A stretch of DNA of 64,000 nt from Planctomycetota bacterium (GTDB lineage Bacteria; Planctomycetota; Planctomycetia; Pirellulales; Pirellulaceae), in NCBI GenBank assembly GCA_027619595.1, contig JAQCHP010000005.1, forward strand, positions 1 through 64,000. Direction: 5' to 3'. Under the pieces are notes generated by a model. That model worked only from the letters and a program-made list of their open reading frames with translations. It was not told where the DNA came from and made no database searches. Position numbers and translations under genes: made by a program. The stretch's first letter is position 1. Each line of letters opens with the position of its first letter. This document shows positions 51,526 to 60,160 of the stretch, piece by piece.

Positions 51526-54186
51526 CTATTCGCCTTGTGAGTCCGTGTTGCACGCTTGCACCGCCTGCAATAGGGATTCGCGAATAGTGTGCAGGATCTC
51601 GGCGTCCGCTATCTTTTGATTGTTTCGACCGGTGACATAAAACACATCGACAACTTGGTCTACATATGTCGAAATTTTTGCGTGGGACACCGATAGTCCA
51701 TTGTCATGCAGGGCACGGGCGATCCGGTACAACAAGCCTGGACTGTCATGCGCAAAGACCTCAAAGATGGTGAATCGATCGGAAGTGGCGTTATCGATTT
51801 GCACGTCTGTAATGTGACGTGACACGACAGCCGGAGATGCCAGGCTGGACCCCTTCCAGGTTTGCCGGAACGCTGGTGGGACCTCAGTGGAAGACATCAG
51901 CGCCGATTTCAGTGCGTCGCGAATCTCCTGAAACCGCGATGGATGCGGCTCGTCGCCAAAATCAGGGTCTTCGACGACAAATCGGTCGAGAAATCGTTTG
52001 TCATCCAGCGCTATAAGTTCGGCAGACAAGATCTGTAACCGTTTCGCCGTAAGCGCGCCGGTCAGCCTATGAAATATCCCGTCTGTGATTCCTTCGCGCG
52101 CTGCAATAGTATACTCACTTACGCCTCGCGATCGATCGAATCGTCCCCACGCTTGCACGTGATTGTCTTCGAGCAATCGCAAGTGCTTTAGATCCTCAAC
52201 GATGTTTTCCAGCGAAACAAGCCGCAAAAAGCTGCTGGGGATCAACTCTAACTGTTGTAGGTACCAATCTGCGTGAGCATCACCCGCGAAACTCTTGGCG
52301 ATTGTATCACGGAGTTCATGGCGTCCGCGGGCGTTGCGGTCGGACGGTTCTTCCACTGTCAAATGGGTCCGAATCCTCCGGTAGAGATCGCTGAGCAAGT
52401 CGATCTTCCAGGTATTCAGGACCCCCGGACCGACAGCCGCGTAGTCGGCGCAGGTGAGCACGAACAGCATGCGTAGCAGGTCCGGTGATCCGATATCCAC
52501 GGCAGCTCGCACAATGGCCGATTCGTCACTCGTATCACGATGAAAAGCCAAATGTGCGAGATAGAGATGGCGATAGACGAGAAATTCAAGTGACTCGCTG
52601 TCTTCTTCGGACAAACCGAGACGCTTAGCAACATCCACTGCGATTCGCCGGCCGACGTCACTATGGTCTTCGGCGAATCCTTTGCCCAAATCATGAATAA
52701 GGAGTGCCAAATGCAGAAGCTGCTTATTGCGTACCTTTCGATAGCATTCACCCAGGTAACCTGGGTCGTCTTGAAATTGAGTCGCCGCCTCTACGGCTCG
52801 AATGCTATGCTCATCAACCGTATATTTGTGATACTCATTGAATTGCAAGAGACAACGAGCGTGAGCAAATGACGGAATGATCCTCTCCAGTGCTCGCAAC
52901 TCATGTAGCCGGCGGAGCAAGTCGCCCAAGCGCGGTATCTGGGAAAGTAGCGACATGAACCTTTCTTTTGCGGCAGTCGATAGCTCGTTGACCGGCTGTT
53001 CCATCATCTTCGCTCGAATTGCTTCCCACGAACGATGTTCGATAAGTTTATCGTATCGGTTGGCCAAATCCATAAGTCGTAGCACCTCAAAGAGGTCGCC
53101 CCGGACGCGTTGGAGGCTGCGCGGGCGCACGGCAATTTGCCCGGGGGCGACGAGGAAATCGCCCTCCATGAAGTGTCCATACAGGGGTGCCATGAACCGG
53201 TTGTACGCGGCAGGCTGACAGGCGGAAGCGGCAAAATGGGAAACTATATCGCGGATGTTACTACTGTGATGGAAGTACTGCTGCATAAACCGTTCTACGG
53301 CCAGTACACCTTCGTCCCCGACAAAGCCAAATCGCTCGGAGATCCGCAACTGTTCTGCCCGCGATAACAGATCCTGGGATCTGCCAGCGTGAAAATGCAT
53401 TTCGTTCCGTAGCCGTAAGAGAAATTCCCAAGCGTCTCTTAACCGCCGATAATCGAGGGCGGAGAGTTGTCCCTGTCGGCGCAAGGTTTCCAGGTCGGCC
53501 GCTCCGTATCGCGCAAAACCTATCCACCTCAATAGATGCAAATCGCGCAAGCCACCGGGCGATCTCTTGATGTTAGGTTGCAATAGATTCACCGTATCGC
53601 CGTAGCGAGTTCGCTCGATGCGGCGTGCTTGCTCGACTCTCTTGACGATTCGTTTGGCACGCCAGCTCACCGTCCGGCGAAACCGTTGCTGAAATCTGGC
53701 GAATAGCCGCTCATTACCGGCGATTCGACGGGCCTCCACGAGCGATGAATAGACGACAGGATCTTGGGACGCCAATTTGCAAGCCTCTCGCGGCGTGCGA
53801 ACGCAGAACCCTATGTCTTCAGCCAGATCAGAAAAATCTTGTTGCAGCCTCCGAGCCAACGCGGGCAAGTGTTGGTTCAGTTCCGGACTGAACAGCAACA
53901 TGATATCCAAGTCGGAGTAGGGAGCCGTGTCGCGACGTCCGAAGCCACCGTGCACAACGAGCGTAACGCGGGAACGCCACGATAGGTTCGACATCTGCCG
54001 TTCCATCGCTTGCAACGCATCTTCGAACAGAAGAATGCTAACGTCTTCCAGTCGTTGGCTCCACGAAGAGCAAAGCTGGATTCCAGGCGAACCGCGATCA
54101 TGTTGCAGCCGCAGCTTTTGTCGCCCTAGCGCGAGCTGCTCTCGCGCTGCTACAACGGCCTCTCGCAATCCGGGAGTCGTCAACAT
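51526..54186 (-). CDS. glnD: Bifunctional [protein-PII] uridylyltransferase / uridylyl-removing enzyme
   Basis: 886 residues, the usual length. Nucleotidyltransferase domain near 85-200 with VVHGGFGRRDTAPYSDLDIM, GlnD second domain after it, HD domain with the metal-binding LALLIHDLGKGFAEDHSDVG (~490-510), and two ACT domains at the C-terminus (SEYTIAAREGITDGIFHRL; FEVFAHDSPGLLYRIARAL). It uridylylates PII when glutamine is low and removes UMP when glutamine is high. The PII substrate gene ends 25 bases upstream on the same strand and the ammonium transporter precedes that, forming a complete nitrogen-sensing operon. AGGAG precedes ATG 54186. Confidence 0.97.
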   Translation of the reverse strand: MLTTPGLREAVVAAREQLALGRQKLRLQHDRGSPGIQLCSSWSQRLEDVSILLFEDALQAMERQMSNLSWRSRVTLVVHGGFGRRDTAPYSDLDIMLLFSPELNQHLPALARRLQQDFSDLAEDIGFCVRTPREACKLASQDPVVYSSLVEARRIAGNERLFARFQQRFRRTVSWRAKRIVKRVEQARRIERTRYGDTVNLLQPNIKRSPGGLRDLHLLRWIGFARYGAADLETLRRQGQLSALDYRRLRDAWEFLLRLRNEMHFHAGRSQDLLSRAEQLRISERFGFVGDEGVLAVERFMQQYFHHSSNIRDIVSHFAASACQPAAYNRFMAPLYGHFMEGDFLVAPGQIAVRPRSLQRVRGDLFEVLRLMDLANRYDKLIEHRSWEAIRAKMMEQPVNELSTAAKERFMSLLSQIPRLGDLLRRLHELRALERIIPSFAHARCLLQFNEYHKYTVDEHSIRAVEAATQFQDDPGYLGECYRKVRNKQLLHLALLIHDLGKGFAEDHSDVGRRIAVDVAKRLGLSEEDSESLEFLVYRHLYLAHLAFHRDTSDESAIVRAAVDIGSPDLLRMLFVLTCADYAAVGPGVLNTWKIDLLSDLYRRIRTHLTVEEPSDRNARGRHELRDTIAKSFAGDAHADWYLQQLELIPSSFLRLVSLENIVEDLKHLRLLEDNHVQAWGRFDRSRGVSEYTIAAREGITDGIFHRLTGALTAKRLQILSAELIALDDKRFLDRFVVEDPDFGDEPHPSRFQEIRDALKSALMSSTEVPPAFRQTWKGSSLASPAVVSRHITDVQIDNATSDRFTIFEVFAHDSPGLLYRIARALHDNGLSVSHAKISTYVDQVVDVFYVTGRNNQKIADAEILHTIRESLLQAVQACNTDSQGE

Positions 54187-54210
54187 GGAGACTCCTAACA
54201 GGATAATTGC

Positions 54211-54576
<366 letters not shown>

Positions 54577-55962
54577 TCAATTTAGTATATACCCCTCTTC
54601 GCCATGCTCGGACAGATCAAGCCCTTGCAATTCACCCTGCTGGGAAACTCGGAGCCCCATGGTCGCGTCCAGGATTTTGAGCAGGATGAACGAAGCGACC
54701 GCAGCAAAAGCGATGGTTATCCCGGCGGCGGTCGCCTGCCCGGCCAGCAACTGCCCACCGGTGTCCTGATTGTAAAAGAGCCCATCCGCGGCAAGTGGAT
54801 TCACGGCGGTCGTGGCGAAGACGCCCGTGAGCAGCGCCCCCAAGGTCCCCCCTACGCCATGGACACCAAAAGCATCCAGTGAATCGTCGTATCGAAAGGT
54901 ACTCTTCAACGAACTGCACGCGAAATAGCATACGATCCCGGCCAAGAGCCCCATAACGAGGGCTGGCATCGGCTGCACGTAGCCCGAGGCAGGCGTAATA
55001 CAAACCAAGCCTGCAACGGCGCCGGACGCTGTACCCAGCACGCTGGGCTTGCCACGCAACACCCACTCCATGAAGGCCCAGGCAACCGCACCGGACGAAG
55101 CCGAAAGGTGGGTGACCACCATCGCATTGGTCGCCAAAAAATTGGCGGCTCCGGCACTGCCCGCATTAAATCCAAACCAACCCACCCACAACATGGCGGC
55201 ACCCAGCGTCGTATAAGTCAGATTGTGCGGACGCATGTCCTCCGTTCCATATCCCAACCGCCGCCCCATGACGATGGCACAAATAAGCGCCGATACTCCA
55301 GAACTGATATGAACGACGGTACCTCCGGCAAAATCCAACGCCCCGCCTTGAATCGCATTCTTACTTCCGTAGGCCAGGAACCCGCCGTCCCACACCCAAT
55401 GGCAAAGGGGGCAATACACCAGCGTCCCCCACAACACCGAGAAAACAACCATCGTCGAGAATTTCATGCGTTCAGCGAATGCGCCACAGATTAATGCTGG
55501 CGTAATAATGAAAAACATCCCTTGAAACAACATGAACGTCAATTCGGGAATCGAAAGACCCGTGTAAATGGGCCCAATCCCCTTGTTCAACTGAATGCTA
55601 TGAAGGAACAGATGTTCGCCGTTTCCAATCCACGGCCGAACGTTGCCGTCGCCGCCAAACGCCAAAGAATAGCCCCATAGCGACCACACGATTGACATGA
55701 TGCCCATTAAGAAGAGGCACTGCATGATCACACCCAGCACGTTCTTGCGACGCACCAGACCACTATAAAACATGGCCAGCCCGGGCGCCGTCATGAACAA
55801 GACCAACGCCGAACTAACCATCATCCAAGCGTTGTCACCCGCCGATACCTCGGCTGTCACCGTCGCCTCTCCCTGATTCGAATCGTCAGCCCGCATCACC
55901 GACGCAGGCCACAACAAACAGAGCGAAACCATGCCGCCCATCACGACTCGCCGCGTATCCAT
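54577..55962 (-). CDS. amtB: Ammonium transporter (Amt family)
   Basis: 461 residues with a signal-like N-terminus (GMVSLCLLWPASVMRA) and eleven membrane helices. Motifs: DNAWMMVSSALVLFMTAPGL, MFYSGLVRRKNVL, FGGDGNVRPW, DFAGGTVVHISSGVSALI, MLWVGWFGFNAGSAG, the pore twin histidines in TVVHISSG and FGVHGVGGTLGALLTG. These are standard for trimeric Amt channels that import ammonium across the inner membrane. The C-terminal cytoplasmic tail (LRVSQQGELQGLDLSEHGEE) has the PII-contact region. glnB starts 27 bases after its stop. I looked for a sigma-54 promoter in the 223-base upstream gap and did not find a good match. Confidence 0.97.
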   Translation of the reverse strand: MDTRRVVMGGMVSLCLLWPASVMRADDSNQGEATVTAEVSAGDNAWMMVSSALVLFMTAPGLAMFYSGLVRRKNVLGVIMQCLFLMGIMSIVWSLWGYSLAFGGDGNVRPWIGNGEHLFLHSIQLNKGIGPIYTGLSIPELTFMLFQGMFFIITPALICGAFAERMKFSTMVVFSVLWGTLVYCPLCHWVWDGGFLAYGSKNAIQGGALDFAGGTVVHISSGVSALICAIVMGRRLGYGTEDMRPHNLTYTTLGAAMLWVGWFGFNAGSAGAANFLATNAMVVTHLSASSGAVAWAFMEWVLRGKPSVLGTASGAVAGLVCITPASGYVQPMPALVMGLLAGIVCYFACSSLKSTFRYDDSLDAFGVHGVGGTLGALLTGVFATTAVNPLAADGLFYNQDTGGQLLAGQATAAGITIAFAAVASFILLKILDATMGLRVSQQGELQGLDLSEHGEEGYILN

Positions 55963-56185
55963 TGATCGTATCCCTCAAACTGAAAGTGAAATCCGCCAAA
56001 AACACTTTAGTCGCTCGCCATGCAATGCAACTCAGAACTGCGAAACCCGTAGCGACCAGTTCGAACCTCAGACGCCGATTCGTCCGACAACAAGAACGAC
56101 AAAGTCTGTGGACGCAGCAGCAACCAACATAATCCGTGCCCGCACGTGCGTAAAGGTCCCGCCAGTTCGGTTCCGGCCCGTCGCC

Positions 56186-56812
56186 TCAAGAAGGCGAGTC
56201 GTCTGTTGTGGCCGGCTTAGCCTCGGCAGCCAATCCCCCGTTCCAACGCCAAGGGGTCTCAGGCTGACGAACGTCGTGATTGGCACGCCGCGCCAGAACG
56301 AAGAGCAAGTCGCCCAAACGATTGAGGTAAATAACTAGGCGAGCCGATACATCAGGGACGGTCAATCGCAGCCGAACCACTTGCCGCTCCGCGCGACGGC
56401 AGACGGTCCGAGCGATATGGAGCTGCGCAGCAAGTGGGACCCCACCGGGTAGGATAAACTGCTGTAACGGCGGGAGTGAAGATTCCCATTCGTCAATAAA
56501 TCGCTCGAGACCGGAAACGGACTCGTTTTCCAGCATACGAGTCCCGGCGCGATCAGGATCCAGCGCCGCCAGTTCGGCCCCCACGCAAAACAACTCGCCT
56601 TGAATGAACTCTACAAGCTTCGTCATTCGTGCCGACAACGGGTGAGGAGCATGATCGCCCGTAACTCGCTGCGCTTCGGCCACCACCAAACCCAAATGGG
56701 CATTCAATTCATCTACCGTCCCATAGGCGGCAATTCGCTCATCCGACTTGGATACGCGTCCTCCTAAGACCCCAGTATCACCATCATCACCCGTCCGAGT
56801 GTAAATCTTCAT
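56186..56812 (-). CDS. Cob(I)alamin adenosyltransferase, PduO type
   Basis: 208 residues. The ATP-binding N-terminus MKIYTRTGDDGDTGVLGGRV, then KSDERIAAYGTVDELNAHLG, and the central FILPGGVPLAAQLHIARTVC, RRAERQVVRL and YLNRLGDLLFVLARRAN. These are the complete PduO/MMAB motif set. It adenosylates cob(I)alamin to form coenzyme B12. The last ~25 residues after WRWNGG are a flexible addition. It is the upstream neighbour of amtB on the same strand, but a 223-base gap makes a shared transcript uncertain. Confidence 0.96.
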   Translation of the reverse strand: MKIYTRTGDDGDTGVLGGRVSKSDERIAAYGTVDELNAHLGLVVAEAQRVTGDHAPHPLSARMTKLVEFIQGELFCVGAELAALDPDRAGTRMLENESVSGLERFIDEWESSLPPLQQFILPGGVPLAAQLHIARTVCRRAERQVVRLRLTVPDVSARLVIYLNRLGDLLFVLARRANHDVRQPETPWRWNGGLAAEAKPATTDDSPS

Positions 56813-56940
56813 CAGTATTCCAATCTCCGCGAGATCCGGTGTTAGACGCCATCAGACTAGAGTTTGCTGGCAATGCCCTCAAGACGCCGGTCAAGTACAC
56901 TGTAGGCCCGACATGAAAATGAGCAAAGGAGAAGACGCAA

Positions 56941-57363
56941 GTGGCAACGTGGGTCAAGTCGTGTGGCGTTCTGATTTATCGAGATCGACCTCAGCGTGAG
57001 TTCTTGTTAATGCGTCACCCTGATCGTTGGGATTTACCGAAGGGGCACATCGACGCAGGGGAAACGGAACTGGAATGCGCCCTCCGTGAACTCCAGGAAG
57101 AGACGCGAATCAGCCACAGCGACGTCCAGATTGATGGTTCATTCCGGTTCGCCTACGACTACACGTTTCGCGGTCGCAAGACGGGAAAACCGCATCAAAA
57201 AACGCTCGTGGTTTTCTTGGGCCTCCTGCTGCAGGACATCGAGATCGTGCCGACCGAACACCCCTCCTTTGCTTGGCAAACTTGGAGCCCCCCGCACCAG
57301 ATCCAAGCCCAAACCATTGACCCTTTGCTGGCCGCCGTAGCAGAACACTGGCAGTCCGGGTAA
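56941..57363 (+). CDS. Nudix hydrolase (Ap4A-hydrolase-like)
   Basis: 140 residues. The Nudix box is GHIDAGETELECALRELQEE followed by TRI, matching G-x5-E-x7-REUxEExGU. The N-terminal strand (WVKSCGVLIYRD) and FLLMRHPDRWDLPKGHID are typical of the bis(5'-nucleosyl)-tetraphosphatase and related mutT-like group. It hydrolyses nucleoside diphosphates linked to another group, often Ap4A. GTG 56941 is the start, preceded by AAAGGAGAAG. It is transcribed divergently from the cobalamin enzyme gene. Confidence 0.93.
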   Translation: MATWVKSCGVLIYRDRPQREFLLMRHPDRWDLPKGHIDAGETELECALRELQEETRISHSDVQIDGSFRFAYDYTFRGRKTGKPHQKTLVVFLGLLLQDIEIVPTEHPSFAWQTWSPPHQIQAQTIDPLLAAVAEHWQSG

Positions 57364-57739
57364 CCACTTCTTGGACCCTTCTCGCACCTTTCGCATGGGC
57401 CCTTTGGTCCATGGGCCTGGGAAAGCCATCGGAAATTTGTTTGAAGCCGGTCGACCTCGGCAGGAGGCTCAAGACGAATTGGGCCTGAGCGGCCGCGGAA
57501 TTCGACTGGCCGCGATCATAAATTACACCCACCAGGAAAATACGGAGCTAGACTTCAAAATGCAGGTGTCACCAGGCAGCGAACCCAATCGCCGCCCGGC
57601 CACTCGATCAGGACGTGCACATTACGACAGTCGTAGGGAATGGGTAGGCCAACGATTCAGCCTCTAGATTCCCATTTGTGAAGTAGAGTTGAAAGTATGG
57701 CCACGTGAGGCGTATCGCCGTCTCCAAACGAGGTGATGA
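57364..57739. other. Intergenic region, no supported gene
   Basis: A 98-codon plus-strand frame (57371-57667) runs through it but has no ribosome site and no family pattern, so I leave it out. A G/C-rich partial palindrome, GCATGGGCCC with GGGCCTGGG nearby, sits near 57393-57422 and may help end transcription of the Nudix gene, but lacks a T-run. AACGAGGTGATGA just before 57740 is the next gene's ribosome site. Confidence 0.5.
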
Positions 57740-58453
57740 ATGGGCTTCCTGAAGAATTTTTTTACCAACGTCTTCCACGAAACGACGCCGCAGCTGACCA
57801 ACAGCAGTTTCGAGCGGCTGTCGCCGGAACAGCTTGGATCGCATTTGGCCGTTCAACGGTACGGCGAATTCGAGTTGACGGACGCGGTGCGCCCGTCATT
57901 CGACTTAAAAGTTGTACCCAAGCAGGGATACCGGCACGACGTGTATCATGATGAAGAATTAGGCTCCCGCATGCCTGTCATTATGATTTCCGCCTCGCGT
58001 GAAAAACTATTCGAGCTTTTCACTGAACTCGTCGAGCCTCTTGGAAATGTCGTCGACGTGGTGCTGGAAACCAGCCACACTTGCGGGCAAGCAGGGCACA
58101 CAGACCTTTACCGCGAACACATGGATCAACCTGTACTCATGAGTACGCTGTGGGACTACGAGAACCTGCTGACCAACGACGGCTGTACGGGAATCGCGGT
58201 CCTGAATCTGCAGATCCCACAAGAAATTCAATTCGACGAACACAAATTACTCATCGTGTACGGACAAGACCTTACTTCGTATGAACGGATACTCGCTCGA
58301 CACGGTATCGCGTGTGACGAGAGCCTCAAGCTCATCACCGAAGCAGAACACGTCCATTCTTCTTCCGATGAGTTCACCGAACAATTCGAAGAACTGCGAA
58401 TGCGCCTGGGAATGGATACCTCGGACGGAGACCATGACTCCGTAGGGTATTAA
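57740..58453 (+). CDS. Conserved hypothetical protein
   Basis: 237 residues, no family I can name. It is soluble and acidic, with N-terminal FLKNFFTNVFHETTPQ, a middle LKVVPKQGYRHDVYHDEELG, and alternating strands and helices (MPVIMISASREKLFELFTEL; VLETSHTCGQAG; LLIVYGQDLTSYERILARHG). It ends in a charged helix EFTEQFEELRMRLGMD. Two regions (VIMISASREKLFELF, and the strand LLIVYGQ) look like a ferredoxin-like or similar alpha/beta fold, but this is a guess. AGGTGATGA precedes the ATG. It stands between Nudix and YceI genes on the same strand. Confidence 0.75.
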   Translation: MGFLKNFFTNVFHETTPQLTNSSFERLSPEQLGSHLAVQRYGEFELTDAVRPSFDLKVVPKQGYRHDVYHDEELGSRMPVIMISASREKLFELFTELVEPLGNVVDVVLETSHTCGQAGHTDLYREHMDQPVLMSTLWDYENLLTNDGCTGIAVLNLQIPQEIQFDEHKLLIVYGQDLTSYERILARHGIACDESLKLITEAEHVHSSSDEFTEQFEELRMRLGMDTSDGDHDSVGY

Positions 58454-58603
58454 CCACGTCGCCGGCGAAAACGCGGCCGCATCTGGCAAGCCACCGATTT
58501 ACCTATCTCCCGCCAGGCCATATCATGGCGTTCGGAAGTCTTCCTCTCGCGCAGTGAAGACAAGTCGGAATACTTTCCTCTACTTGCCCAAGGAACCGAT
58601 AGG

Positions 58604-59188
58604 ATGAAAAAGGCCCTTCTTAGTCTTCTGGCAGCAACATTCCTCAGCGGTTTCACCCTATGGGGAGCGAATCCCGTATTGGGCGCAGATGAATACGCAT
58701 ACGATCTTGTGCATTCGTCCGTAAGTTTCAAAGCGAGGCACTTGGACCTGAGCTGGATCCATGGCCGCTTCAATCAAGTTGACGGCAAATTCTCGCTCGA
58801 CCGTCAAGACCCGGCAAAATCCGCGTTCGAGCTTACCATTCAGGCAGAGAGCGTCGATACGGCGAACGCCGCCCGCGACGAACACCTCCGACAACCCGAC
58901 TACTTCGACACAAAACAGTTCCCCACCATTGAATTCAAAAGCACCAAGGTGCGGCCGATCGAGGGAGGATATGAAGTGCTCGGGGACTTCACGATGCACG
59001 GCCAGAAAAAGTCAATCACAATTCGATTGCTCGGTGGCCGGGAAATCGAACATAACGGTGTGAAGCGTGTCGGATTTTCTACAGAGGTCAAGCTGAAACG
59101 AAGTGATTTTGGATTTGACCCGACCCAAATTGGCCTTATCGGCGATGAGGCGATCATTATCATCGATTGCGAAGGAATGCGAAAATAG
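58604..59188 (+). CDS. YceI-family exported protein
   Basis: 194 residues. Signal peptide (LLSLLAATFLSGFTLWGA) with cleavage near GADEYAYDL. The mature part is an eight-stranded YceI barrel: VHSSVSFKARHLDLSWIHGR, FELTIQAESVDTANAARDEH, LRQPDYFDTKQFPTIEFKST, GDFTMHGQKKSITIRL and FGFDPTQIGLIGDEAIIII. YceI proteins bind polyisoprenoids in the periplasm; some are induced by base or stress. GATAGGATG precedes the ATG. It is followed at once by a membrane protein gene (three bases), suggesting an operon. Confidence 0.95.
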   Translation: MKKALLSLLAATFLSGFTLWGANPVLGADEYAYDLVHSSVSFKARHLDLSWIHGRFNQVDGKFSLDRQDPAKSAFELTIQAESVDTANAARDEHLRQPDYFDTKQFPTIEFKSTKVRPIEGGYEVLGDFTMHGQKKSITIRLLGGREIEHNGVKRVGFSTEVKLKRSDFGFDPTQIGLIGDEAIIIIDCEGMRK

Positions 59189-59191
59189 TTG

Positions 59192-60100
59192 ATGCCCGAC
59201 CCGGTCTTATATGGAAAGGCCATGCTTTCCTCCACCTTAGCCAGCGCCACGATCGTGTGGCTCCTGTGCGCTTGGCAGAAACCTTTGAGCGATGTTCGGG
59301 GAAAACTCGCGTGCTTGGCCGGGTGTGCCGGAGGGCTCCTGGCGGGACACGGAACGCTCAAACTCTATCCTGCTTTCCCCCCCGCGAATGGACTTGACCG
59401 ATTCTTGACGATCGTGCTGCCGTCGATCCTTGCCGTTCAGGCCATCGCGGTTCTGGTCGGTTCAAGCCGCAAGAACCGTTGGCTGCCGCATGGATTCCTG
59501 GCGATCGTCGTCATCCAAGTACTCCTTTATCGCTCGGTCTATTTGGGCGGTCCCCACAGCGATTGGAGTCCCTGGCGATCGACACTCCTGCTGACTATTA
59601 GCGCGGTACTCTGGACAGCCATCTGGAATTTGCTGACTGCCTTGGCACGGCGATCGCAGTCGACCGTGCTGCTCTCATTGGCCATGACGATATTGGGCTC
59701 CGGCGGTGTCATCCTGTTGGCGGGCTACTTGAAGGGAGGCTCAGCCGCCATTCCATTGGCCGCTTCGCTGTTCGGCGTATCGGCAGGTGCCATGTTTTGC
59801 GGCGCGAGAAGTCATCTGCACCCAACGATCCACGTTGGTATTACCGGTCTCTTTTGCCTGCTCTTTATTGGGCGATTTTTTGGCGGGGTCTCCACGAACA
59901 CTTCCGTCTTGCTTTTCGCCAGCCCGCTCATCTGCTGGACCGGGCACATCCCGTCACTGCGCACCCTACCACCTCAAAAATTGCAAGTGATGCAACTCCT
60001 TTTGGTAACGCTTGTCGTGGCCGTGGTATTATTGGTGGCAAAGCACTCCTTTGACCGAGAAATGGCTCCGCTGCTCGGCATACCCTCGTCCACAACTTGA
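59192..60100 (+). CDS. Polytopic membrane protein, unknown function
   Basis: 302 residues from ATG 59192, three bases after the YceI stop (TTG 59189 is also in frame). About eight hydrophobic helices: MLSSTLASATIVWLLCAW, LACLAGCAGGLLAGH, FLTIVLPSILAVQAIAVLVG, FLAIVVIQVLLYRSVYL, TLLLTISAVLWTAIWNLLTA, VLLSLAMTILGSGGVILLA, then two more near the C-terminus (ITGLFCLLFIGRFFGG; MQLLLVTLVVAVVLLV). No catalytic or transport motif. Similar small membrane proteins are conserved in planctomycetes. Coupling to YceI suggests an envelope role, but that is inference. Confidence 0.7.
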   Translation: MPDPVLYGKAMLSSTLASATIVWLLCAWQKPLSDVRGKLACLAGCAGGLLAGHGTLKLYPAFPPANGLDRFLTIVLPSILAVQAIAVLVGSSRKNRWLPHGFLAIVVIQVLLYRSVYLGGPHSDWSPWRSTLLLTISAVLWTAIWNLLTALARRSQSTVLLSLAMTILGSGGVILLAGYLKGGSAAIPLAASLFGVSAGAMFCGARSHLHPTIHVGITGLFCLLFIGRFFGGVSTNTSVLLFASPLICWTGHIPSLRTLPPQKLQVMQLLLVTLVVAVVLLVAKHSFDREMAPLLGIPSSTT

Positions 60101-60160
60101 CCTGGACTTTCCAGCTCGCAACCGACTCTACGACCACCCGTCGCAGCACCCTTCCCTACA

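Noticed and set aside
55963-56185. Sigma-54 promoter upstream of amtB
   Set aside because: Looked for a GG-N10-GC type element on the minus strand and found no acceptable match.
57371-57667. 98-codon plus-strand frame after the Nudix gene
   Set aside because: No ribosome site, mixed composition, no domain; kept as intergenic.
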